Assembly: GCA_039029935.1 (NCBI GenBank)
Contig: JBCCFC010000515.1
Location: 1 to 9,033 of the forward strand
Direction: 5' to 3'
DNA length: 9,033 nucleotides
Source: G039029935 sp039029935
GTDB lineage: Bacteria; Chloroflexota; Anaerolineae; Caldilineales; Caldilineaceae
The notes beneath the pieces were generated by a model. The model saw only the letters and a program-made list of their open reading frames with translations. It was not told the origin of the DNA and did no database searches. Every line of letters starts with the position of its first letter. Position 1 is the first letter of the stretch. Of this stretch, positions 1 to 5,888 are shown piece by piece. The position numbers and the translations under genes were made by a program.

Positions 1-20
1 CCGCAAGCTCGTTCCTCATT

Positions 21-49
21 TTGAAAAAACGCCAACATAATACTAACAT
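21..49 (+). promoter_or_regulatory. Weak candidate promoter for clpB
   Basis: TTGAAA (21-26, five of six to the sigma70 -35) is followed after 17 bp by TAACAT (44-49, four of six to the -10). The -10 lies within a direct repeat of AACATAATA (34-42, 45-53) and next to the dyad ACTAA/TTAGT (42-46/54-58). An alternative -10, TATAGT (80-85), lacks a good -35. If the first were used, the clpB leader would be about 330 nt long. Confidence 0.25.
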
Positions 50-61
50 AATATTAGTGTG

Positions 62-106
62 ATGCATACATAAATCTAGTATAGTTTTCAGTAATGATGT
101 ATGCAT
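62..106. repeat. Perfect 10-bp inverted repeat, possible operator
   Basis: ATGCATACAT (62-71) and ATGTATGCAT (97-106) are exact reverse complements separated by 25 bp. The centre of symmetry (84) falls on TATAGT (80-85), a five-of-six match to a sigma70 -10 box. This would suit a repressor bound across a promoter, or a hairpin in a transcript starting further upstream. It does not match the HrcA CIRCE element. Confidence 0.55.
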
Positions 107-167
107 TGGCTATACCACGACAATTCACAAAGAAACGGCAATTATTTAACTTTCGCATGTTCAGTTA

Positions 168-201
168 GCACGGCCCCGTGCGGGTCTGCCTTAAATAGGC
201 A
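168..201 (+). other. Two adjacent small hairpins in clpB upstream region
   Basis: GCACGG (168-173) pairs with CCGTGC (176-181) as a GC-rich short stem. TGCCT (187-191) pairs with AGGCA (197-201) across TAAAT. Neither is followed by a proper U-tract, so they are not a clear terminator, though a terminator for a gene to the left cannot be excluded. Confidence 0.35.
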
Positions 202-234
202 AGTTATTTAGTCGCCATTCCTAAGTCAATATAA

Positions 235-271
235 CATCCAACCTCTGAGAGGTGACAACACCTACTGGATG
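235..271 (+). promoter_or_regulatory. Compound leader hairpin with two exclusive inner stems
   Basis: An outer stem CATCCA (235-240)/TGGATG (266-271) encloses two overlapping inner hairpins: ACCTC-TGA-GAGGT (241-253) and AGGTG-ACAA-CACCT (250-263). They share bases 250-253 and cannot form together, which is the geometry of a simple RNA switch. No known riboswitch class is recognised. Whether it is transcribed and functional is an inference. Confidence 0.35.
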
Positions 272-334
272 CGCAATGTAAATTGCCATCATCGCCCAAA
301 GGGTTTACCATTTGTTCTGAATAAAGAAAATATC

Positions 335-364
335 CATGATAGCCAAACCCTCTGTCCTATCATG
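335..364 (+). promoter_or_regulatory. 8-bp-stem hairpin just upstream of clpB ribosome binding site
   Basis: CATGATAG (335-342) and CTATCATG (357-364) are perfect complements with a 14-nt loop. ATAT (330-333) can pair with ATAT (370-373) beyond a small internal loop, bringing the helix to the edge of the AAGGAGG at 374-380. It could be a protein operator, an mRNA stabiliser or a temperature-sensitive structure. It does not itself bury the Shine-Dalgarno bases. Confidence 0.4.
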
Positions 365-373
365 TTACCATAT

Positions 374-380
374 AAGGAGG
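374..380 (+). promoter_or_regulatory. Strong Shine-Dalgarno of clpB
   Basis: AAGGAGG lies four bases before the ATG at 385. It fixes the clpB start and predicts strong initiation when accessible. Confidence 0.85.
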
Positions 381-384
381 CTCA

Positions 385-2976
385 ATGAGATTCGATAAAT
401 TTACACAAAAGGCGCAAGAGGCCATTTTAGAGGCTCAGAGCATTGCTGAAGAGCATAATCACGCGACGATGGAACCAGAGCACCTTTTGGATGCGCTGTT
501 GATCCAAGATGACGGTGTGGTTCCCGCGCTCATCAATAAATTAGGTGTAGACCCCGCCCACATCAGCAGTGGGTTAGCCCGCATCCTCAATCAAAAACCC
601 CGTGCCATCGGCAGTAATATGAAAGTCAATCTGGGGCGCGAATTTTCTAAAGTGTTAAATGAGGCCGAGGTACGCGCCCAAAACATGAAGGATGACTATA
701 CCTCGACCGAACATTTACTTTTGGTAATGAGTACCCTCCCCGGCAATATTCGCAATCTTTTACGACAGCATGGCATTGAGGAAGAATCTATCATGCAGGC
801 GTTGACTGCGGTGCGTGGCAATCAGCGTGTAACAAATGACATGCCCGAAGCGCAGTATGATGCCTTGGAAAAATATGGACGTGATTTAACCGAGGAGGCG
901 CGCCAAGGCAAGCTCGACCCTGTAATTGGGCGTGATGAAGAAATTCGCCGCGTGATCCAAATCCTCAGCCGCCGCACAAAAAATAATCCCGTGCTGATTG
1001 GTGAGCCAGGTGTCGGTAAGACGGCCATTGCGGAGGGATTGTCGCAGCGTATTATCAATGGCGATGTCCCGACAGGGCTGCGTGACAAACAGTTGGTGGC
1101 CTTGGATTTGGGGTCCTTGGTTGCCGGGGCCAAATATCGTGGTGAGTTTGAAGAGCGGCTCAAGGCGGTCCTCAAGGAAATCCAAAGCAGTCATGGGCAG
1201 ATCATTCTGTTCATCGACGAAATGCACACGCTGGTGGGTGCGGGAGCGGCAGAGGGCAGTATGGACGCCTCCAACATGCTCAAACCCATGTTGGCACGCG
1301 GTGAGCTACACGCCATTGGTGCGACAACGCTTGATGAATATCGCAAATATATCGAAAAAGATGCCGCACTCGAACGCCGTTTTCAGCCTGTGTTTGTTGA
1401 TCAGCCAACCGTCGAGGACACCATCAGTATTTTGCGTGGGCTAAAGGAACGCTACGAGGTCCATCATGGTGTCCGCATCACCGACGGTGCAACCATCGCA
1501 GCCGCCACCCTGAGCCATCGCTATATCCCAGACCGTTTCCTGCCCGATAAGGCCATTGACCTCATTGATGAAGCCGCCAGCCGTTTGCGGATGCAGATTG
1601 ATTCCAAGCCACAGGAATTGGACGAAATTGATCGTCACATCATGCAGCTTGAAATCGAGCGTGAGGCGTTGACGCGTGAAACGGACGATGCCAGCAAGGG
1701 GCGGTTGGATACGCTTGAAGAGGAGCTTGCTAACTATAAAGAACGCAGCTCGCAGTTGACCAGCCGCTGGCAGGCCGAACATGACGCCATCAGCATCATC
1801 CACCATCACAAGGAAGCGATTGACGAGGTGCGCACGGAGATTGAACAGGCCGAGCGCAATTATAACCTGCAACGGGTGGCGGAGTTGCGCTATGGTAAGA
1901 TGCGTGAACTGGAGCAAGAACTGGAGGCGGCAACTGAACGTGTGATGCAGCTTCAATCTGAGGGGGCGTTGCTTAAGGAAGAGGTGGATGCTGAGGAAAT
2001 TGGGGCGGTTGTCAGCTCTTGGACCGGGATTCCGGTATCACAGTTGCTAGAAGCTGAACGGGCCAAGCTTGTACGCATGGAGCAGGTCTTGCATCAACGT
2101 GTCGTTGGGCAGGATCAAGCCGTCAATGTCGTCTCGTCTGCCATCCGTCGAAGCCGCGCAGGGCTGCAAGACCCAGACCGTCCCCTTGGCAGCTTTATCT
2201 TTTTGGGGCCAACGGGTGTAGGCAAGACCGAGCTTGCTGTCACGCTGGCGGAGTTCCTCTTTGATGGGGAGCAAAATATCGTCCGTATTGACATGAGTGA
2301 GTATCAGGAACAGCACACGGTTGCGCGCCTTATCGGCGCCCCACCGGGCTATGTGGGTTACGATGAAGGCGGTCAGTTGACCGAAGCTGTGCGCCGCCGC
2401 CCGTATTCTGTGGTCCTCTTTGACGAGATTGAAAAAGCGCATACAGAGGTTTTCAATGTGCTGTTGCAAGTCTTGGACGATGGCCGCTTGACAGATGGGC
2501 AAGGACGAACGGTCGATTTTCGCAATACGGTCATCATCATGACCAGTAACCTCGGCAGTAGCTACATTCTGGATGTTGCTGGCATTGATGAGGAGGTCGA
2601 ACGACGGGTGCGTGAGGTCCTACGTGGACATTTCCGCCCAGAATTCCTGAACCGCATTGATGAAATCATCATTTTTCATGGGCTGCAAAAAGAGCATCTC
2701 ATGGAAATCGTGGATATTCAGATGGAGCATCTCAAGGGCAGATTGGCTGAACGCAATATCGGCATTACGCTCACCGAAAGTGCCAAAGCCTTCCTTGTCG
2801 ATCAAGGTTTTGATCCCGCCTTTGGAGCCCGCCCCGTCAAGCGCGTCATCCAGCACTGGCTAGCCGACCCGCTTGCCATGCAAATTCTGGATGACCGCAT
2901 TCATGAGGGCGATCATGTGGTTGTGGATGTACAGGGGAATTCGCTGGTGTTTTCTAGTGTGAATGAAACAGGGTAA
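385..2976 (+). CDS. clpB: ATP-dependent chaperone ClpB (Hsp104-type disaggregase)
   Basis: ClpB is a hexameric cytosolic AAA+ unfoldase that, with DnaK/DnaJ/GrpE, pulls polypeptides out of aggregates after heat or other stress. All family parts are present at normal length (863 aa). The Clp N domain spans about residues 1-145. NBD1 has Walker A GEPGVGKT (206-213), pore-loop KYRG (250-253), Walker B ILFIDEM (274-280) and an arginine pair (331-332). The coiled-coil middle domain, about 405-530, separates ClpB from ClpA and ClpX. NBD2 has Walker A GPTGVGKT (608-615), pore-loop GYVGY (655-659), Walker B VVLFDE (676-681) and sensor-2 GAR (814-816). The ClpP-docking loop of ClpA/ClpC is not seen, so this is a disaggregase rather than a protease partner. 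The start is fixed by AAGGAGG four bases upstream and by the typical N-terminus MRFDKFTQKAQEAI. The TAA stop overlaps a possible allB start (TAATG). No CIRCE element is visible; the dyads upstream are candidate control sites. Confidence 0.98.
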   Translation: MRFDKFTQKAQEAILEAQSIAEEHNHATMEPEHLLDALLIQDDGVVPALINKLGVDPAHISSGLARILNQKPRAIGSNMKVNLGREFSKVLNEAEVRAQNMKDDYTSTEHLLLVMSTLPGNIRNLLRQHGIEEESIMQALTAVRGNQRVTNDMPEAQYDALEKYGRDLTEEARQGKLDPVIGRDEEIRRVIQILSRRTKNNPVLIGEPGVGKTAIAEGLSQRIINGDVPTGLRDKQLVALDLGSLVAGAKYRGEFEERLKAVLKEIQSSHGQIILFIDEMHTLVGAGAAEGSMDASNMLKPMLARGELHAIGATTLDEYRKYIEKDAALERRFQPVFVDQPTVEDTISILRGLKERYEVHHGVRITDGATIAAATLSHRYIPDRFLPDKAIDLIDEAASRLRMQIDSKPQELDEIDRHIMQLEIEREALTRETDDASKGRLDTLEEELANYKERSSQLTSRWQAEHDAISIIHHHKEAIDEVRTEIEQAERNYNLQRVAELRYGKMRELEQELEAATERVMQLQSEGALLKEEVDAEEIGAVVSSWTGIPVSQLLEAERAKLVRMEQVLHQRVVGQDQAVNVVSSAIRRSRAGLQDPDRPLGSFIFLGPTGVGKTELAVTLAEFLFDGEQNIVRIDMSEYQEQHTVARLIGAPPGYVGYDEGGQLTEAVRRRPYSVVLFDEIEKAHTEVFNVLLQVLDDGRLTDGQGRTVDFRNTVIIMTSNLGSSYILDVAGIDEEVERRVREVLRGHFRPEFLNRIDEIIIFHGLQKEHLMEIVDIQMEHLKGRLAERNIGITLTESAKAFLVDQGFDPAFGARPVKRVIQHWLADPLAMQILDDRIHEGDHVVVDVQGNSLVFSSVNETG

Positions 2977-2978
2977 TG

Positions 2979-3003
2979 GGGCGACAGGGCGACAGGGCGA
3001 CAG
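2979..3003 (+). repeat. 8-bp tandem repeat (GGGCGACA x3) between clpB and allB
   Basis: GGGCGACA is repeated three times without error (2979-2986, 2987-2994, 2995-3002), followed by one further G. It begins right after the clpB stop and sits between two possible allB start sites, ATG 2976 and ATG-ATG 3009/3012. The unit is not a multiple of three, so loss or gain of a copy would change the frame from the upstream start but not from the downstream ones. Confidence 0.9.
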
Positions 3004-3008
3004 AAAAG

Positions 3009-4364
3009 ATGATGAACAAACCAACACTCTATCTCAAAAACGGCCAGATTGTGACCGAGGAAACAACCTTTCATGGGGGCATCGTTGTAGAGCAAGACAA
3101 AATTGTCCAGCTTGTTGCGGGTGTGCCAAACATTGAAGCAGATGAAACCCTTGATGTCGATGGCAAGGTCGTTCTGCCTGGTCTTGTGGATGATCATGTG
3201 CATTTCAATGAGCCAGGACGTGAACACCTTGAAGGCTATGAAACGGGGAGCAAGGCGGCTGCGGCAGGGGGAATCACAACCTTCTTGGAGATGCCACTCA
3301 ACGCCTCGCCGCCGACAATCGACGCGCTGCAATTCGAGCGCAAACGTGAGGCGGTCAAGGGCAAATCGGTTGTAGACTATGGCTTTTGGGGCGGATTGGT
3401 TGACAATAACCTCGATAAGTTGGATGAACTCAATGCGAAAGGCGTGGTGGCATTTAAAGCATTTCTGAGTGACAGTGGTTCGGACTTTGCGCGCATTGAC
3501 GATGATTTGCTTTATGCTGGGTTGATGAAGATGGCAGAGTATGGCAATTTGTTGGCTGTTCATGCCGAGAGCAATGACGTCACGCGCTTTTTGGCCGAAC
3601 AGCTACAGGCGCAAGGACGCCACGATATGATGGCATGGCCGGAGTCGCGTCCACCCTTTACGGAGTTAGAGGCCATTCATCGTTCGCTCTACTGGGCGGG
3701 CGTGACAGGTGGACAATTGCATATTGTGCATATTTCGATTGCCAGTGGCATTGAGGCAGTTGTCGAGGCCAAAACAGCCGGAATCAACGTAACCGCCGAG
3801 ACATGTCCACAATATCTCTGCTTTGACCATCAAGACTATGTGCGCATTGGTCCCAAAGCCAAATGCGCCCCACCGATTCGTTCGCGTGATGATGTCGAAG
3901 CTCTGTGGGGCTGTGTGTTGGCTGGCAAAATAGACGTCATTGCGTCGGACCACTCACCCTGTTTGCGCGAAGAAAAGACCAAGGGTAAGGAGAGCATCTG
4001 GCAGGCATGGGGGGGCATCAGCGGCGTTCAGGTCATGTTGCCTGCGCTGTTGACCGAAGGGGTCCACAAGCGGAACTTGCCATTGCCACTGCTTGCAAAG
4101 ATGATGTGTACCAATCCTGCGCGCATCTTTGGATTATACCCACGTAAAGGGGCGATTGTGCCGGGGGCAGATGCCGATTTTACAGTGGTTGACCTCGACA
4201 AGGAATGGACTTTATCGGCGGATCAGCTTTTCCAAAAGCATAAACATAGTGCCTTTGAGGGATATCAGTTCAAGGGGGCGATTGAACGGACAATTGTGCG
4301 TGGGCAGACCGTCTATCGACACGGCGAGGTTGTTGGTATGCCTGGATATGGTACGTTGCTGTAG
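3009..4364 (+). CDS. allB: Allantoinase (cyclic amidohydrolase family)
   Basis: Allantoinase hydrolyses the hydantoin ring of allantoin to allantoate in cytosolic purine breakdown. From the chosen start the protein has 451 aa, normal for AllB. It shows the amidohydrolase binuclear metal set: HVH (H63, H65) in the DDHVHFNEPGR block, the lysine expected to be carboxylated in KAFLS (K150), H185 (AVHAE), H241 (HIVHIS) and D314 (ASDHSP). ETCPQYL, KCAPPIR and WGGISGVQ are the blocks I associate with AllB/PucH rather than dihydroorotase or D-hydantoinase, though related hydantoinases are not fully excluded. ATG 2976 overlaps the clpB stop and would add 11 residues encoded mostly by the octamer repeat. 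I prefer ATG 3009 (or 3012), where family-like sequence (NKPTLYLKNGQIV) begins. Neither has a strong Shine-Dalgarno, so coupling to clpB translation is likely. The 3' end overlaps the convergent SnoaL-like gene by 52 bp. No other purine-catabolic gene is in the window. Confidence 0.85.
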   Translation: MMNKPTLYLKNGQIVTEETTFHGGIVVEQDKIVQLVAGVPNIEADETLDVDGKVVLPGLVDDHVHFNEPGREHLEGYETGSKAAAAGGITTFLEMPLNASPPTIDALQFERKREAVKGKSVVDYGFWGGLVDNNLDKLDELNAKGVVAFKAFLSDSGSDFARIDDDLLYAGLMKMAEYGNLLAVHAESNDVTRFLAEQLQAQGRHDMMAWPESRPPFTELEAIHRSLYWAGVTGGQLHIVHISIASGIEAVVEAKTAGINVTAETCPQYLCFDHQDYVRIGPKAKCAPPIRSRDDVEALWGCVLAGKIDVIASDHSPCLREEKTKGKESIWQAWGGISGVQVMLPALLTEGVHKRNLPLPLLAKMMCTNPARIFGLYPRKGAIVPGADADFTVVDLDKEWTLSADQLFQKHKHSAFEGYQFKGAIERTIVRGQTVYRHGEVVGMPGYGTLL

Positions 4365-5452
4365 CTTTTCTGTTCCTCAATCTGTATTTGCAGCCGCTCA
4401 AACAAATCGACACCCATCTGCATAAACAGATCGATCATATCAATTGGCACCCAATTTTGCACCAGATAGTTGCCCTCACGTCGATACCAATCAAAATCGC
4501 GTAATGTCATGATTTTGCCAGTGGCGGGTAGACCCATATACGTCCCATTATGGCGTGAGTAGGGTGTATCCCAAATCCCCAACGCTGCATAATTGCCCTC
4601 AGCCAGAATCGTATCGTCACCAATCCCCAGAATACGGCCGCCTGTAAAATTTGGGTTGCGGTCACCAAATCCTTCCAGCCATGGTCGCTGATGAAAATCT
4701 TCATACTCCGCCAGCGTATAGCACGAACCGATGCCACAGGGACCATACCAGTGGAAATGCTGATGCCACTGGTCGCCACCCGACATACTGCGCAAATCGC
4801 CACCGTCACGATCACGGTTGTAACGACGCAAACCGCGCCCCATCTGTCGCACCAATTGTGCCGTTTTACGCGTCTCCAGTGGGTCTTGCTCTATAAACAG
4901 TACACCATCACCCGTCATCGAGGCAATCACCTTACCGCCTTCTGCCCCTTGTGATGGTGGCAGTAGCTGAAAGCCAGCCTGCCGAATCAGGTCAAGGATG
5001 TCAAAAAGGACATAGCTTTCCGCAATTTTGCCGTCTCGCATCAGGTAAAATTGTCCAAAGCGGATATGTGTCTTGCGTCCTGTTGCAGGAATGCCAAGCC
5101 AATCGTTGACAAACGTGCCGATCAGATAGCCTCTCGCTGCGATCCACTCTTCGCCACCGCTCAGACCACCAAGAAAAATATCGGTGTGCCGTTTGAGATC
5201 AGGAAAAGAAACTCGTAGCGGACACCATACCTGTGCGACGACCGCCTCAATCCCAATAATTTGATTGAGTGGTTGTGAGCCATTCCAGTCGATGTCTTCG
5301 TGGGCGGCAGTGCGAAATAGATCGGGTAATTGCGCTGGTGTGGCATAATCTATACGTTGCCAGAAGTCCCAGACCAGTGATTTGTTTAGTTGATTGCGAT
5401 AGCTTGGATAGGCCACGATGTTTTCCCCTGTTCCGATATCTCTCTTCGCCAT
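4313..5452 (-). CDS. Tandem SnoaL-like (NTF2 fold) protein, possible ester cyclase
   Basis: The 379-aa protein is built of two SnoaL/NTF2-like domains, about residues 22-160 and 190-355. Each ends with the same pattern: a G-[IL]-PATG turn (120-125, WLGIPATGRK; 307-312, MGLPATGK), a strand of the F-x-x-[FW]-Y type, and an aspartate-rich helix start (DILDLIRQAG; DMIDLFMQMG). The fold forms a cone-shaped pocket and serves polyketide cyclases, limonene-epoxide-hydrolase-like enzymes and binding-only proteins, so the substrate cannot be named. No signal peptide or membrane segment is seen, so it is probably cytosolic. The start is supported by AGGG a few bases upstream, a site that overlaps the TAG stop of the amphi-Trp gene only 6 bp away, so the two are almost certainly one operon. 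The C-terminal tail after about residue 360 is low-conservation-looking and runs antisense into the end of allB. Confidence 0.82.
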   Translation of the reverse strand: MAKRDIGTGENIVAYPSYRNQLNKSLVWDFWQRIDYATPAQLPDLFRTAAHEDIDWNGSQPLNQIIGIEAVVAQVWCPLRVSFPDLKRHTDIFLGGLSGGEEWIAARGYLIGTFVNDWLGIPATGRKTHIRFGQFYLMRDGKIAESYVLFDILDLIRQAGFQLLPPSQGAEGGKVIASMTGDGVLFIEQDPLETRKTAQLVRQMGRGLRRYNRDRDGGDLRSMSGGDQWHQHFHWYGPCGIGSCYTLAEYEDFHQRPWLEGFGDRNPNFTGGRILGIGDDTILAEGNYAALGIWDTPYSRHNGTYMGLPATGKIMTLRDFDWYRREGNYLVQNWVPIDMIDLFMQMGVDLFERLQIQIEEQKSYSNVPYPGIPTTSPCR

Positions 5453-5458
5453 ACTGCC

Positions 5459-5683
5459 CTATGGAAGCGTCCATTTTATCTGGAATTCGATCTCCTCACT
5501 ATCTTCATCACGCTCGTGTTCAATGTTGTAAATGGCACGAACCGGAACGTAAATTCGCTCACCGTCGATCATAATCTCAAACTGTGTGCCATTTTCGATA
5601 CAGTCGGCCAATCGCCGCAACTTGGCAACAAACTCGCTGTGTGGATATTCTATTTCAACGTCGCGATCTGGTTTTGTACTCAT
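5459..5683 (-). CDS. Small amphi-Trp domain protein
   Basis: The 74-aa acidic protein has the look of the amphi-Trp domain family: an N-terminal amphipathic helix (about 15-30, EFVAKLRRLADCIENG), a short strand pair (FEIMIDGERIYVPV) and a terminal acidic strand ending in a conserved-type tryptophan (EEIEFQIKWTLP). The function of the family is unknown to me; it is best treated as a small cytosolic domain of unknown role. The ATG at 5683 has a good AGGGGA Shine-Dalgarno. The stop lies 6 bp before the start of the tandem SnoaL-like gene and overlaps its ribosome binding site, implying co-translation. There are no membrane segments. Assignment rests on pattern memory, not a search. Confidence 0.72.
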   Translation of the reverse strand: MSTKPDRDVEIEYPHSEFVAKLRRLADCIENGTQFEIMIDGERIYVPVRAIYNIEHERDEDSEEIEFQIKWTLP

Positions 5684-5804
5684 CGTCGTTCCCCTATGTT
5701 GATATAACTTTATTTTATTTGTTGCATAGACATCCTTGTCCGTATCAGGCTAGAGACCCAAAATTCATAACGAGCAAGGATGCCATACCTCTTTCATCTG
5801 AATA
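5684..5804 (-). promoter_or_regulatory. AT-rich spacer with weak candidate promoter for amphi-Trp/SnoaL pair
   Basis: Read on the minus strand, CGGACA (5737-5742, four of six to the -35) precedes TAAAAT (5712-5717, five of six to the -10), with a long 19-bp spacer. No clear terminator separates this from the upstream monooxygenase gene, so the pair may instead be read through from it. Confidence 0.22.
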
Positions 5805-5878
5805 TCTCTGCGACTCCTCAGCAGTTTCTGCGCCCTCAGCGTTTCTGCGCCCTCTGAGGTCCTCAACCCTCTGCGGTT
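5805..5878. repeat. Degenerate CTGCG/CCTC iterated intergenic repeat
   Basis: Directly 3' of the monooxygenase stop lies a run of imperfect units. GTTTCTGCGCCCTC occurs exactly at 5824-5837 and 5841-5854 (17-bp period), flanked by diverged copies (TCTCTGCGACTCCTCAG at the left, CCCTCTGCGGTT at the right). CCTC-T-GAGG and GAGG-T-CCTC (about 5851-5864) can form small hairpins. The composition differs sharply from its AT-rich left neighbour. I recognise this style of repeat from intergenic regions of several environmental phyla. It may be a mobile or amplifying short repeat, or serve as an mRNA 3' structure; neither is proven. Confidence 0.75.
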
Positions 5879-5888
5879 CATCCCGCGC

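Larger units (their letters stand above)
1..384. other. Non-coding, dyad-rich region upstream of clpB
   Basis: No convincing gene lies here. The stretch is AT-rich at its left end and holds, in order: a 9-bp direct repeat AACATAATA (34-42 and 45-53), a 10-bp inverted repeat (62-71/97-106), two small hairpins (168-181 and 187-201), a compound hairpin (235-271), an 8-bp-stem hairpin (335-364) and the clpB ribosome binding site (374-380). Such a run of dyads suggests promoter operators and a structured mRNA leader, but the transcription start is not known, so which parts are RNA is an inference. Confidence 0.7.
269..388 (+). other. Possible 39-codon upstream reading frame ending on clpB start
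   Basis: An open frame from ATG 269 runs 39 codons and stops at TGA 386-388, overlapping the clpB ATG (385-387) as ATGA, the classic geometry of translational coupling. The start has no good Shine-Dalgarno; the nearest purine run, GAGAGG at 247-252, is too far away. The predicted peptide (begins MRNVNCHHRPKG) resembles nothing I know. Chance is the likeliest explanation, so it is not called as a gene. Confidence 0.15.

Noticed and set aside
165..181. TTAGCAC at 165-171 as a possible HrcA CIRCE half site upstream of clpB
   Set aside because: CIRCE needs TTAGCACTC, nine bases, then GAGTGCTAA. Here the complement follows almost at once and continues as GGG, so only a short GC hairpin remains.
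886..1227. Long minus-strand frames inside clpB (for example 886-1227, 1441-1956, 2047-2502)
   Set aside because: They lie antisense to a fully conserved ClpB and show no domain of their own; they are codon-bias shadows.
3009..4364. Dihydroorotase (pyrC) as the identity of the amidohydrolase
   Set aside because: ETCPQYL, KCAPPIR and especially WGGISGVQ fit allantoinase better, and no pyrimidine genes are adjacent.
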